NCBI GenBank assembly: GCA_902545405.1
Contig: CACCFT010000008.1
Location: 1-45,258 of the forward strand
Length of the DNA: 45,258 nt
DNA from: an uncultured Pelagibacteraceae bacterium
Lineage (GTDB): Bacteria > Pseudomonadota > Alphaproteobacteria > Pelagibacterales > Pelagibacteraceae
Reading direction: 5' to 3'
In this document: one piece after another, positions 23,435 to 33,234 of the stretch
Layout: the number at the start of each line of letters is the position of its first letter
Position numbering within the stretch: position 1 is the stretch's first letter
Translations under genes and position numbers: made by a program
Notes under the pieces: generated by a model
Seen by the model: the letters and a program-made list of their open reading frames with translations, nothing else
Database searches by the model: none
Told to the model about the DNA's origin: nothing

Positions 23435-25828
23435 TTATTTTCCAATTATATTTCCAAAATTTGGAACCCCTAATTCTGTAAATGGAATAATTTTAATCAA
23501 AAATGATAAAGTTTCATCAGGCTCTAAACTTCCATCACTATAAAAAGACTTATTGTAATTAAAATTTATAGCAAGACAATCTGTATTATAACTATAAATT
23601 AAATTATAATATTGAGTAAAGTTTTCTCTTAAATTTTCTGCAGTGCTAAAAATAAATCTAGTTTCATCATTTATTTTAATAGTGCTACTATTTGTTAAAT
23701 TTTCAGTATCCCCGAAATCATGATCTTCTGTAAAATAATTAAAATTAGTAAAAAAATTATTTACATTAAATCCTAAATTAATCACATCTAAGTTAGAATA
23801 CTTTAAATCCTTGTCATAAGAAAAAGTATAACCTAAATTTAAATTTTGATTGACTTTATAATTTATATCGCCAAACACATCAGATCTTTTTTCATTAAGT
23901 TTAGATTTTGTGGGTAATTTAATATTTTCTTTAGGCTTAATAACATTGCCCACTCTGGCATCAAACACCCTTCCAACTTCAGCATTTTCTCTCTGAAACT
24001 CTAAACCAATACTAATTGACTCGCCTCCTTCTACTTGGGAATTAGTACTTATTCTATTTAAATTAAACAAATTATTATAATTCAATGTTAGTTCTTTAGT
24101 AGAAATATCATTATTACCATTAGGACTATATAAAATGGATACTCTTGGTTTTAAGTAATTAGTATAAGTCTCAAATTTTTTTCTTAAAGGTAGGCTTAGG
24201 TCAAATTTTAAAGCTTGATATAAATCATAATCTTCATTTTCCTTCAAGTTTGGAGAATTGTTAGAATAACTATTAGAATTTTTTAATAATAGATTATAAT
24301 TAGTCAATAATCCTTTTTTATTAATAAAATTGTCAGATTCAAATAAAACATTATTAATCAAAACGCTTTCAGTTATATTTGTATTATAGTTTTTGTTATA
24401 TCCATCTGCATTGAAAATAAGAGATCCATTATAATTTTTTGGAATATTTATATTCTTTTCAAAACTAAAATCTGGAAAAATATACTGATATCTATCATGA
24501 TAATTTCTAGATAAGTCTTCATACATTCTGAATGAGCTTTTCAATTTCGCATTATTGAATCTCCAATTTACATCAAAGTTTGATAACAAAATATTGTCAT
24601 TTGTAATTAAAGGAGATGTATTAAGTAATTTATATTTTTTTAAATAGTTATCACCTTTTACGTCTTGTATATTTAATTTGTAAGAAATATTTTGATTAAA
24701 ATCTCCCAATTGATTATAAAAGAAATGAGATTTTGTCCCTGCTTCTCCTATTAAAAAACTGAAATCACTTAAAACATAAGAATTTTTGAGCGCCTGCCTA
24801 TATTCGTTCTGAAATAAAAAACTTTTATCAGCATAATACCTTGGACTAAAAGTCATATCTTTATCAGAGCTTATTATCTTAAAATATGGAAATATAATTG
24901 AAGTTCCTAAACTTTCAGAGCTTGAGTATGATGGAGTTAAAAACCCTGACTTTCTTTTTATAGTAGGGTCAGGATGATTAAAGTATGGCATAAAGAAAAC
25001 TTTATAATCAAATATTTTTAGCCATGAATTTTTATACTCATAAATTTTTTTTTCTTTATCGTGATTAAATTCCTCAGTTGAAAGCTCCCAACCTCTACAA
25101 TCTTTATTTTCTATATTACATGTACTAAAAACAGCTTTATAAACTTTTAATTCTTTATCATTAGAATATCCACCCTTACCTTTTAAAATAGGATCATTAT
25201 TTTCGTTACCAAAGTATGACTTCTTAAATTCAACCTTTATTTCTTTACCAACAATTTCTTTTATTTTTGTATTAATTATCAAGTCTTCAAAAAAATACTT
25301 ATTTTGATTATTATCTATTACTATAGCGCTTTTTGATTTTATGATTTCATTTTTAGTATTTAAATTAAATTTATCTTTTAAAATATAAAAGTTTTGATCA
25401 TTATCTTGTATAGTTGTTTCTTGATCACCGTAAATTAAATTAGATTTTCTATTAAAAAAAATATTTTTAGAATTAATAGTGTAACCATTTTCAAATGATA
25501 TTATAGTATCTTTAATACAATGAATTAGATCTTCATTTTTATCGTATGTAACTTCATCACTTCTTACTACTAAATTATTTTCGTTATCATAAAATTTTAC
25601 GTTTCCAGTAAATATAAAAAAATTTTTAATTTTATCGTACTTAGCTTTATCTGATATTATCTTAACTTTTTTTAAAGGTATTTTGGCAGTAGATTCATAT
25701 GCAAATATTATATTTCCATTTTCTAAAACCTCCATATTTGAGGTTTCGAAGTCAACCTCTTTTGAAAATAAGTATGGTATGAAAGTTATTAAAATTATTA
25801 TATTTACAATTAATATTTTAGTTTTCAT
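23435..25828 (-). CDS. lptD: LPS-assembly outer-membrane protein LptD
   Basis: LptD is the outer-membrane barrel that inserts lipopolysaccharide into the outer leaflet. There is a signal peptide (residues 1-22). An OstA/LptA-like jellyroll follows (about 25-200, with KIISDKAKYDKIKNFFIFTGNVKFYD-type repeats). The signature STCNIENKDCRGWEL sits near residue 240, then a long beta barrel rich in aromatic and Asn residues to the end. Of the disulfide cysteines of E. coli LptD, counterparts are only partly evident, with four cysteines in total. At 797 residues it is full length. It overlaps lptG by 11 bases and abuts surA. Confidence 0.93.
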   Translation of the reverse strand: MKTKILIVNIIILITFIPYLFSKEVDFETSNMEVLENGNIIFAYESTAKIPLKKVKIISDKAKYDKIKNFFIFTGNVKFYDNENNLVVRSDEVTYDKNEDLIHCIKDTIISFENGYTINSKNIFFNRKSNLIYGDQETTIQDNDQNFYILKDKFNLNTKNEIIKSKSAIVIDNNQNKYFFEDLIINTKIKEIVGKEIKVEFKKSYFGNENNDPILKGKGGYSNDKELKVYKAVFSTCNIENKDCRGWELSTEEFNHDKEKKIYEYKNSWLKIFDYKVFFMPYFNHPDPTIKRKSGFLTPSYSSSESLGTSIIFPYFKIISSDKDMTFSPRYYADKSFLFQNEYRQALKNSYVLSDFSFLIGEAGTKSHFFYNQLGDFNQNISYKLNIQDVKGDNYLKKYKLLNTSPLITNDNILLSNFDVNWRFNNAKLKSSFRMYEDLSRNYHDRYQYIFPDFSFEKNINIPKNYNGSLIFNADGYNKNYNTNITESVLINNVLFESDNFINKKGLLTNYNLLLKNSNSYSNNSPNLKENEDYDLYQALKFDLSLPLRKKFETYTNYLKPRVSILYSPNGNNDISTKELTLNYNNLFNLNRISTNSQVEGGESISIGLEFQRENAEVGRVFDARVGNVIKPKENIKLPTKSKLNEKRSDVFGDINYKVNQNLNLGYTFSYDKDLKYSNLDVINLGFNVNNFFTNFNYFTEDHDFGDTENLTNSSTIKINDETRFIFSTAENLRENFTQYYNLIYSYNTDCLAINFNYNKSFYSDGSLEPDETLSFLIKIIPFTELGVPNFGNIIGK

Positions 25829-26897
25829 TTATTTTTAGAATTCCAATATTGCATATTAAAAATAATATTAAGAGTGGCAACCACACCGACAAATAAATTG
25901 GTAAAGCACCTTTGTTACCCAACACACTTGAAAAATAATTCAAATAGTAAACTATCACAGATACAGATATACCAAAAATTACTACAAAAAACTTAGATTT
26001 TATTTTTTTTAATTTATTTATAATTATGAATCCTAATACAGTCATCAAAATATAAAATAAAGGCATACTGTAAATTTTATTTAAATGTATTTTAATATCA
26101 GTGTTTGAGTATCCAATTTTAAGATAGCTATTTGACAAGTTATGCAATTCGTAAATATTTAATGAATTTAAGTTTGAAAATAAATTTGAAATTATTTCGC
26201 CATTAAATGATGAATTGTAATCGTAATTTTCCAAATTAGTTCTATTTCCACTATCATTTAAAATTGAAACATTATTTAGTTTCCAATTTTTTGAAACTAT
26301 ATTAGCGCTTTCAGCACTTATTGTATTTTTATGATTATAATTTTTATCTGTTCCTGTAATTGTGATTGACTTTAGTTGATTCTTGTCAATTTTTTCTGCA
26401 TGAATGATATATAAGTTTTGGTCTATCTCTTCTTTGATCCAAAGACCATCATCATTAACTACTGCCAAATATTCATTAGTATTTGAGTATCTATTTTTAA
26501 TTTCCAAATATTTACTTTTTAAATTTGATGAAAAAGAATAGAAAAAAAGTAATAGAACGACGCCTAACAGACCAGCAATAATTGACAAAATTGTTACTAT
26601 TTTAAAATTACTTATTCCATTTGAATTAAAAATTGCCAATTCATCTTTGTCCACCAAATTAAGATAAAAAAACTTTACAGTAATCAAAAATATAAATGGA
26701 AAAATTTCAAATATTGATGAAGGTGCATTAATTAATGATAGATAAACAGTATAATATATCTCAGTGCCGTATTTTTCAGAAAATTTAATTTCTTCAAAAA
26801 AGTTAATTATAACTATTACGCAAAAAAATATAAAAGTAATAAGAATAAATTTTTTTATAAAAAGTGAATAAATATAATTTTGATAAACTCGCAACAT
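25818..26897 (-). CDS. lptG: LPS export ABC permease LptG
   Basis: LptG is one of the two inner-membrane permeases (YjgP/YjgQ family) that, with LptF and LptB, pull LPS from the inner membrane. It has three N-terminal helices, a periplasmic jellyroll domain (about residues 130-265), and three C-terminal helices, 359 residues in all. The early YSLFIKKFILITFIFF and the cytoplasmic SNGISNFKI coupling helix are typical. It shares one base with lptF (TAATG) and overlaps lptD by 11 bases. The ATPase gene lptB is not in this window. Confidence 0.92.
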   Translation of the reverse strand: MLRVYQNYIYSLFIKKFILITFIFFCVIVIINFFEEIKFSEKYGTEIYYTVYLSLINAPSSIFEIFPFIFLITVKFFYLNLVDKDELAIFNSNGISNFKIVTILSIIAGLLGVVLLLFFYSFSSNLKSKYLEIKNRYSNTNEYLAVVNDDGLWIKEEIDQNLYIIHAEKIDKNQLKSITITGTDKNYNHKNTISAESANIVSKNWKLNNVSILNDSGNRTNLENYDYNSSFNGEIISNLFSNLNSLNIYELHNLSNSYLKIGYSNTDIKIHLNKIYSMPLFYILMTVLGFIIINKLKKIKSKFFVVIFGISVSVIVYYLNYFSSVLGNKGALPIYLSVWLPLLILFLICNIGILKINEN

Positions 26898-28027
26898 TAT
26901 AAATAGCTAATCCTAAATCTTGTTTTTAAAATTAAGTATATGTAAAAAATAAATATAGAAATTAACGGTAAAATTAAAAATATTAATTCAAAATAGAATG
27001 CTAGTGTAATAAACTTATAACTTAGTTCGGAAAATAGAATTATAACAAATCCTAAAGTAAATAAAAAAAATTTATAATAATTTTGCATAAAATCAACTTT
27101 TGGTTTTAAAATAATAAGTGAGCTAATTAAAGACAGAACAATAATATATATTGGATTAACTATTCTTTTAAAGGTTTCTTGGTATATATCTTTTAATTTA
27201 AATTGATTTTCTGTACCACATTTTTTTTGATCATCTTTTCTACTTTGAATATATTTCTCTAAACAAGAAATCAAAAATAAACTTTCTACTTCATCAATTT
27301 TATTTAATTGCCTGGTTTTTGAATTTAATTTAGACAATTCATAGACCGTTTCTTTAAAACCTATGTTGAAATTTCCATTATTTACAATATTTGTAATTTT
27401 TCCATCTATTAATTTGAATTTAAATCCATTTTCTTCTTTCAATAATTTTCCTTTACTCGCAATTATGATTTTGTTATCGGTTTTGTTAATTTTTTCTTTT
27501 ATATAAATTCCTTTCAAATCTCCATTTTCACTGTAACCATCTACAAAAATTGTTAAATTTTGTCTAACATTAGAAAACTTTTTTTCTTCCAAAAGTTTAG
27601 GAAAAAATTCCATAGATGAGTTTCTTAAATATTTTTGAGACAGATCTTGAGTGTATGGTACTATTAATAAATTTAACGATAATTGAATCAAAACGAAAAA
27701 AAAAGATAGTTTTGCTATGAAATTTATAAAAGAAATTTTTTTAATTCCAACAGTCCAGAAAACTAAAATCTCATTATTCGATTCATATCTCGTCAAAACA
27801 ACAAATAATGTTAAAAAATATGTAAAAATTAAAATTTTACTGAAGATTTTAGGAATATTAAGCAATGAGTAAATAAAATATACACTAATTGCATGACCTT
27901 TTTCTGTGACAATATCTAGAAGATTAACACCTTGAATAACCCATATTATCAAACTAAAGGCAATAGATGATAATAAAAAAAACGCCAAGATATCTAAAGA
28001 TAGTTTACGAAATATTAATTTATTCAT
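26897..28027 (-). CDS. lptF: LPS export ABC permease LptF
   Basis: The partner permease of LptG, 376 residues, same YjgP/YjgQ layout. Helices occupy about residues 12-35, 50-75 and 98-120, then comes a periplasmic domain, then three helices after residue 280. RYESNNEILVFWTVGIKKISF is the cytoplasmic coupling segment that contacts LptB. First gene of the lptF-lptG-lptD-surA-pdxA-rsmA operon. The 54-base spacer to divergent pepA carries nested inverted repeats. Confidence 0.92.
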   Translation of the reverse strand: MNKLIFRKLSLDILAFFLLSSIAFSLIIWVIQGVNLLDIVTEKGHAISVYFIYSLLNIPKIFSKILIFTYFLTLFVVLTRYESNNEILVFWTVGIKKISFINFIAKLSFFFVLIQLSLNLLIVPYTQDLSQKYLRNSSMEFFPKLLEEKKFSNVRQNLTIFVDGYSENGDLKGIYIKEKINKTDNKIIIASKGKLLKEENGFKFKLIDGKITNIVNNGNFNIGFKETVYELSKLNSKTRQLNKIDEVESLFLISCLEKYIQSRKDDQKKCGTENQFKLKDIYQETFKRIVNPIYIIVLSLISSLIILKPKVDFMQNYYKFFLFTLGFVIILFSELSYKFITLAFYFELIFLILPLISIFIFYIYLILKTRFRISYL

Positions 28028-28077
28028 TGAAATTAGTAATTTAATAAATATACAACATTATCTATTAAATATTTCAA
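28027..28077. repeat. Nested inverted repeats in the lptF/pepA divergent spacer
   Basis: Two pairs of arms are nested: TTGAAAT (28027-28033) with ATTTCAA (28071-28077), and ATTTAATA (28039-28046) with TATTAAAT (28063-28070). Together they cover almost the whole spacer and touch the lptF start codon. This could be an operator or hairpin acting on both promoters. All arms but one base pair are A/T, so chance is a real alternative. Confidence 0.3.
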
Positions 28078-28081
28078 AAAA

Positions 28082-29518
28082 ATGAAGCTAAAATTAGATT
28101 TTGTAACTAAAGTACCTAAAGTAGCCAAAGATAATGAGGTTATTTTATTGAATAATAAAACCACTCAAAACAAAATTGTTAAATCTTTAAAAAAATCTTT
28201 ATTTTCTAATAAATTATTTTTAGAGAGAAAATTTCTAATTCAAAATATAAATGAAAAAATATATATTTTTGTAAATTGCACAAAGTCTAAAACTTCTTTA
28301 GATTACGAGAAACTTGGATCCAATTTATTCCTTTTTCTAAAGAATAATAAAATTGAAAAATCTTTTTTTGAAACAAATTTATCTAAAATTACTAATGTAC
28401 AATTAGAAAAGTTTTTACATGGTGCACAACTTAAATCATATGAATTTAATGTTTATAAAACTGATAAATCAAAAAACTTAATAACAAACTTATATGTGGT
28501 TGGGCATAAATCAAAAAAAACAAATTTGTTGAGAAATAAATTAAATTCACTTTTGGAAGGTGTCTTTCTTACTAGAGACCTTGTGTCGGAGCCAGGAAAT
28601 GTTTTACATCCAGATGAATATGCAAGACGTATAGTTAAATTAAGAAAATTTGGATTAAAAGTTACTGTATATAATCAAAAAAAATTAAAAAAGATGGGTA
28701 TGAACGCTTTATTGGGTGTAGGCCAAGGAAGTGTAAGAGGTTCATACTTAGTAACTATTGAATGGAAAGGCACACAAAGTAAATCTAAACCCTTAGGATT
28801 TGTCGGAAAAGGTGTATGCTTTGATACTGGAGGCTATTCTTTAAAACCTGCAAAATTTATGGAAGATATGACCTATGATATGGCAGGATCAGCTACTGTT
28901 GTTGGTTTAATGAAAACTCTTGCTTTAAGAAAATCAAAAATTAACGCTGTTGGAGTGGTAGGACTTGTAGAAAATATGGTAAGTGGAAATGCTCAAAGAC
29001 CTGGTGATATTGTTAAATCTTATAGTGGAAAAACAATTGAGGTTTTAAATACTGATGCTGAAGGAAGATTAGTTTTAGCTGATGCTTTAACATTTACAGA
29101 AGAAAAATTTAAGCCACAATTTATTGTTGATTTAGCAACATTAACTGGAGCTATAATTGTTTCTCTTGGCTCAGAATATGCAGGTCTATTTTCAAATAAT
29201 GATAAATTATCTAAACAATTAATTGATGCAGGTGAAAGTGTTGAGGAAAAACTTTGGAGAATGCCTTTAAACGAAAACTTTGACAAATTAATAAATTCAA
29301 AAAACGCAGATATGCAAAATATTAATTATGTAGGTGGAGCAGGCTCGACTACAGCAGCACAATTTTTACAGAGATTCATAATAAATAAAACTCCTTGGGC
29401 TCATTTAGATATTGCTGGTATGGCATTTTCAAAATATGGAGGAGCGCTTAACTCCGGTGGTGCAACTGGTTATGGAGTTAGATTGTTAAATAAATTAATT
29501 GAGGATAACTATGAGTAA
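28082..29518 (+). CDS. pepA: Leucyl aminopeptidase (M17)
   Basis: A cytosolic two-metal aminopeptidase that releases N-terminal residues from peptides; the E. coli PepA also binds DNA. The catalytic C-terminal domain has the signature NTDAEGRLVLADAL and upstream metal and active-site motifs GKGVCFDTGGYSLKP and YDMAGSATVVG. The N-terminal domain (about residues 1-170) is Lys/Asn-rich and divergent. Length 478 is normal. It is divergent from lptF, and its end overlaps ndk by eight bases. Confidence 0.95.
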   Translation: MKLKLDFVTKVPKVAKDNEVILLNNKTTQNKIVKSLKKSLFSNKLFLERKFLIQNINEKIYIFVNCTKSKTSLDYEKLGSNLFLFLKNNKIEKSFFETNLSKITNVQLEKFLHGAQLKSYEFNVYKTDKSKNLITNLYVVGHKSKKTNLLRNKLNSLLEGVFLTRDLVSEPGNVLHPDEYARRIVKLRKFGLKVTVYNQKKLKKMGMNALLGVGQGSVRGSYLVTIEWKGTQSKSKPLGFVGKGVCFDTGGYSLKPAKFMEDMTYDMAGSATVVGLMKTLALRKSKINAVGVVGLVENMVSGNAQRPGDIVKSYSGKTIEVLNTDAEGRLVLADALTFTEEKFKPQFIVDLATLTGAIIVSLGSEYAGLFSNNDKLSKQLIDAGESVEEKLWRMPLNENFDKLINSKNADMQNINYVGGAGSTTAAQFLQRFIINKTPWAHLDIAGMAFSKYGGALNSGGATGYGVRLLNKLIEDNYE

Positions 29519-29921
29519 TATTGAGCAAACTCTATCGATAATTAAACCAGATGCAGTTGAAAGAAATCTGCAAGATCAAATTAAGCAGGAATTTACAAAT
29601 AAAGGATTTGAAATAATAAAAGAAAAAAAAATTCATATATCTAAAGAGGAAGCTGAAAGATTTTATAAAGTACATGAATCCAAACCATTTTATAACGATT
29701 TGTGTGCTTACTTATCATCAGGTCCTATTGTTGTCATGACTTTACAACGAGAAAATGCAGTCGCGGAAAATAGAAAGTTAATGGGGGCAACAAATCCAAT
29801 TGATGCAGAGGAGGGCACTTTGAGGAAAAAATATGGTATTTCAATTGATAAAAACTCTGTTCATGGTTCAGATAGCCCTGAAAATGCTAAGATTGAATTA
29901 GATTTTTTTTTTAATCACTAG
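29511..29921 (+). CDS. ndk: Nucleoside diphosphate kinase
   Basis: Ndk equalises NTP and dNTP pools through a phosphohistidine. MSNIEQTLSIIKPDAVERNL begins the protein, NRKLMGATNP follows, and the active-site His lies in KNSVHGSDSPENAKIE. At 136 residues it is full length. I use the ATG at 29511, which has GAGG seven to eight bases upstream and overlaps pepA by eight bases. An upstream in-frame TTG would add four residues and is not needed. The 3' end overlaps purN on the other strand by 11 bases. Confidence 0.95.
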   Translation: MSNIEQTLSIIKPDAVERNLQDQIKQEFTNKGFEIIKEKKIHISKEEAERFYKVHESKPFYNDLCAYLSSGPIVVMTLQRENAVAENRKLMGATNPIDAEEGTLRKKYGISIDKNSVHGSDSPENAKIELDFFFNH

Positions 29922-30489
29922 TTAATAATTTAATAATTGCTTTCGGGTATATTTTATGCTCAATTTTTAAAACTTTTTTTTCTAAACTTTTTCCACTTTC
30001 TGATTTTAGAATTTTTACTTTTTTTTGTAATATAATTTTACCTGAATCCAATTTATCATTAACAATATGAACTGTAGCTCCAGAGTATCTATCTTTATTT
30101 TGAATTGCTCTATTATGTGTATTTAGTCCTTTATACTTAGGTAGAAGAGAGGGGTGAATATTAAGTATAGTTTTATTTAATTTTTTTATAAATTTGCCTG
30201 AAAGTATTTTCATAAATCCAGCCAAACAAATCAAATCAACATTATTTCTTCTTAATAATTTAAACAAACGATCTTCAAAACTTTTTCTATTAGAATATTT
30301 AATAACGATATTATTGATATTAGATTTATTTGCATAATTTAATCCTTTTGCACTAAAATTATCAGAGACAACCAGTACAATTCTAATTAAAGATTTTTTT
30401 GTTTTTGAATATTTTATTAATGATCTTAGATTGCTGCCCCTACCACTTATTAATACCGCAGTATTTTTTTTACCAGATGACTTTTCCAC
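29911..30489 (-). CDS. purN: Phosphoribosylglycinamide formyltransferase
   Basis: PurN adds the formyl group from 10-formyl-tetrahydrofolate to GAR in purine synthesis. The motifs AVLISGRGSNLRSLI, CLAGFMKILSGKFI, NIHPSLLPKYKGLNTH (catalytic Asn and His) and VNDKLDSGKII (catalytic Asp) are all intact. The only reasonable start is GTG at 30487-30489, overlapping purM by 20 bases. Length 192. The purM-purN order is usual. Confidence 0.93.
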   Translation of the reverse strand: MEKSSGKKNTAVLISGRGSNLRSLIKYSKTKKSLIRIVLVVSDNFSAKGLNYANKSNINNIVIKYSNRKSFEDRLFKLLRRNNVDLICLAGFMKILSGKFIKKLNKTILNIHPSLLPKYKGLNTHNRAIQNKDRYSGATVHIVNDKLDSGKIILQKKVKILKSESGKSLEKKVLKIEHKIYPKAIIKLLTSD

Positions 30490-31492
30490 TCAACTTTACT
30501 TTTTCTGAATTTTTTGTAATTTTTCCAATAACATATGGTTTAAATTTTTTTGGAAAAAATCTAATTATTTTTTTGTAGTTTGAAGGTTTTACTATTAAAC
30601 AAAAACCTACACCGCAATTAAAAGTTTTTAACATTTCTTGATCTCTAACTCCTTGACTTTTTAACCATCTAAATATTTTTAATGTTTTTATTTTTTCTAA
30701 ATTTATTTCAGCACAATAATTGTCTGGTATTATTCTTTTAATATTATCATTTAAGCCACCCCCTGTAATATTTGCACAAGCATTCAAATATTTTTTTTTA
30801 ACTAATTCTAATACATGCATTACGTATATTTTTGTTGGTACCAATAATTCTTTTTTTAAAAATGAATTTTTTTTTAAATTAATTTGCTTTTTTTTTATAA
30901 TATGTCTTACTAAGGAATATCCATTTGAGTGTAGACCACTAGAAGGAATTGCTAACACTAAATCATTTTCTTTTATTTTATTTAATAATATTTTATCTTT
31001 ATCTACTAGGCCTAAAGAAAATCCTGCAATATCAAATTTTCCTTTAGAATATGTTCCAGGCATTTCTGCAGTTTCTCCACCAACTAATTCACAGTCAGCT
31101 AATTTGCAGCCTTTAATAATTCCACTAATTATTCTTTTAAGTTTTTTAGTATCGATTTTTTCAACTGATATATAATCTAAAAAAAGCAAAGGTTTTGCTC
31201 CTTGAACTATAATGTCATTTACACACATAGCCACAAGATCTATCCCTATTGTATCAAATTTACCTAGTTGATTTGCAACTTCGATTTTTGTACCAACTCC
31301 GTCTGTACTAGTTACTAGATATGGATTCTTTAAATTACTTGGAAGTTTTGTGAGTGCTCCGAATCCTCCAATATTCTTAAAATGACCACTTTTTTTTGAT
31401 TTTTTTGTACTTGAGGATATAAATTTAATAAATTTATCTGCTTTTTTTATGCTTACGCCACTTTTCTCATATGTAAAATTTTTCGATCTCAT
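30470..31492 (-). CDS. purM: Phosphoribosylformylglycinamidine cyclo-ligase
   Basis: PurM closes the imidazole ring to give AIR, using ATP. Motifs: TYEKSGVSIKKADKFI at the N-terminus, VTSTDGVGTKIEVA, DLVAMCVNDI, GGETAEMPGTY, and LVLAIPSSGLHSNGYSLVR. Length 340 is normal. It starts only nine bases from the ATG of the divergent DUF2066 gene, so the promoters must lie within one another's coding regions or be extremely compact. Confidence 0.95.
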   Translation of the reverse strand: MRSKNFTYEKSGVSIKKADKFIKFISSSTKKSKKSGHFKNIGGFGALTKLPSNLKNPYLVTSTDGVGTKIEVANQLGKFDTIGIDLVAMCVNDIIVQGAKPLLFLDYISVEKIDTKKLKRIISGIIKGCKLADCELVGGETAEMPGTYSKGKFDIAGFSLGLVDKDKILLNKIKENDLVLAIPSSGLHSNGYSLVRHIIKKKQINLKKNSFLKKELLVPTKIYVMHVLELVKKKYLNACANITGGGLNDNIKRIIPDNYCAEINLEKIKTLKIFRWLKSQGVRDQEMLKTFNCGVGFCLIVKPSNYKKIIRFFPKKFKPYVIGKITKNSEKVKLSGKVIW

Positions 31493-31501
31493 GTTTAAAT
31501 T

Positions 31502-32578
31502 ATGTTTTTAATCAAAAATAAAATTAATATTTACTTATACTTTTTTTTTTTACTTTTCATTTTAGTTTTTATCAAGTTTTCCACAGCTATAGTTCTTGCA
31601 GATAATTACATAGTTAAAAATATTAAAATTAAAGAACAATACGACATAAATTTTAACAAAGATAAAGTTATAAATAAGGGTTTTGAAAAAGGATTTAAAA
31701 CCTTAATTTTTAAAATTGTAGAAAGCAAAGATAAAAAATTATTTAAAGATATACCAAAAAATAAAATTAGTTCATTGATTGATAATTTTTCTATAACAAA
31801 TGAAAAATTTGTAAATAATAATTATGAAGTTGATTTTGAGGTTAAGTTTGATAAAAAAAAATTATTATCATTTATTAGAGAAAAAGATGTTATTTCTTCT
31901 GTTCCAAAAGACACAGATGTTCTTTTTATACCAATTTTAATTGATACACAAAGTAACGAGATTAAGTTTTTTGATCAAAATTATTTTTATAATAATTGGA
32001 ACAATGTTAATAAAAATTATTTTTTATTAAATTATAATTTACCAGATGAAAATATTGAAAATTTTCGTTTTTTTCAAAGAATAAAAAATAATATTGAAAA
32101 CAATGATTTATCTGAGATTACAAATAAGTATAACTTCGAAAATATTTTTGTAGTAATATTTTACAAAAATAAAAAAAATTTACAAATATTTTCCAAAATC
32201 AGTTTTTCAAATTCAAACTTCAAATTTAATTTAAATCAAAAAAATATCAATTATGAAGATTATAAAACATTAGATCAAATTATTTTAAATTTAAAAAATT
32301 TATACGAAGATAAGTGGAAATTAATTAACAAAATCAATACTTCAATTACAATACCTTTAAAAATTTCAATAAAAAATAGCAATTTCATAAAATCTGACAA
32401 ATTAGAAAATATATTAAATCAATCTGATTTTGTATATGAATATGAAATAGAGAAAATGAATAGTGAGGAAATTATATATAAAATAATTTATAATAATAAT
32501 CCTGAAAAATTTCTAAATACTTTAAAAGTAAATGATATAAATATAAATTCATCCAGTGATATTTGGTATATAGAATGA
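31502..32578 (+). CDS. DUF2066-domain exported protein
   Basis: A 358-residue protein with a signal peptide or N-terminal anchor (residues 10-33: YLYFFFLLFILVFIKFSTAI, then LA-DN). An extracytoplasmic Lys/Asn-rich domain resembling DUF2066 follows, with the early KGFEKGFKTLIFKI and the late segment WKLINKINTSITIPLKI. Function is unknown. In alphaproteobacteria a DUF2066 gene commonly sits between the purM/purN genes and hda, exactly as here. It overlaps hda by four bases (ATGA). The domain call rests mainly on this neighbourhood and the general pattern. Confidence 0.72.
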   Translation: MFLIKNKINIYLYFFFLLFILVFIKFSTAIVLADNYIVKNIKIKEQYDINFNKDKVINKGFEKGFKTLIFKIVESKDKKLFKDIPKNKISSLIDNFSITNEKFVNNNYEVDFEVKFDKKKLLSFIREKDVISSVPKDTDVLFIPILIDTQSNEIKFFDQNYFYNNWNNVNKNYFLLNYNLPDENIENFRFFQRIKNNIENNDLSEITNKYNFENIFVVIFYKNKKNLQIFSKISFSNSNFKFNLNQKNINYEDYKTLDQIILNLKNLYEDKWKLINKINTSITIPLKISIKNSNFIKSDKLENILNQSDFVYEYEIEKMNSEEIIYKIIYNNNPEKFLNTLKVNDININSSSDIWYIE

Positions 32579-33234
32579 GGGAATTAGATCAAAAACTCTT
32601 AGACTTTGGAATTAGTGAAAGTTTTGATGAAAATGATTATTATGTGTCTAAAAGCAATTATTTTGCAAAAAATATCATAGAAGCTTGGCCTAAATGGGAA
32701 AAAAAAATTGTCAATTTAACTGGAGATAAATATTCTGGTAAAACACACCTATCAAATATATTTAAAAAAAAAAGTAATGCATTGTATTTATATAGCAAGA
32801 ATATAGACGATAAGATTTTAAAAAAAATTAAACTTTCAAATAATATAATAATTGAAGACTTAGATGAAAGTTTTGACGAAAAACTTCTTTATTCGTTATT
32901 TAACTTAGTTGAACAAGACAATAAGTATTTGTTGATCTCTTCAAAAAAACCAATAGATACAATGAAGTTTACACTTCCAGATTTATTATCAAGATTAAAG
33001 AATTGCATAATAGCTAATATAGAGCAACCAGACGATGAGTTGATTTACGCAATAATTTTAAAAAGTTTCTCTGATAGGCAAATTAAGTTAGATAACAAAA
33101 TTATAGATTATATTATAAAAAGAATTGCCAGATCATATAGCAAAATGCATGAATTTATATATAAGATTGATGAATTGAGTTTAAAGAAAAGAAAATCTAT
33201 TAACTTTAAAATAATAAAAGAGATAATAAATTGA
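32575..33234 (+). CDS. hda: DnaA regulatory inactivator homologue (Hda/HdaA)
   Basis: Hda is a short AAA+ protein related to the DnaA ATPase domain. With the sliding clamp it stimulates ATP hydrolysis by DnaA after initiation. Walker A is LTGDKYSGKTHL, Walker B is IIIEDLDE, and LLSRLKNCIIANIEQPDDEL contains the arginine-containing sensor region. The N-terminal clamp-binding motif (QLxLDL-like) is degenerate: QKLLDF. There is no DNA-binding domain IV, which separates it from DnaA. The start at 32575 overlaps the DUF2066 stop by four bases; the 219-residue length fits. aspS overlaps its stop. Confidence 0.85.
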   Translation: MRELDQKLLDFGISESFDENDYYVSKSNYFAKNIIEAWPKWEKKIVNLTGDKYSGKTHLSNIFKKKSNALYLYSKNIDDKILKKIKLSNNIIIEDLDESFDEKLLYSLFNLVEQDNKYLLISSKKPIDTMKFTLPDLLSRLKNCIIANIEQPDDELIYAIILKSFSDRQIKLDNKIIDYIIKRIARSYSKMHEFIYKIDELSLKKRKSINFKIIKEIIN

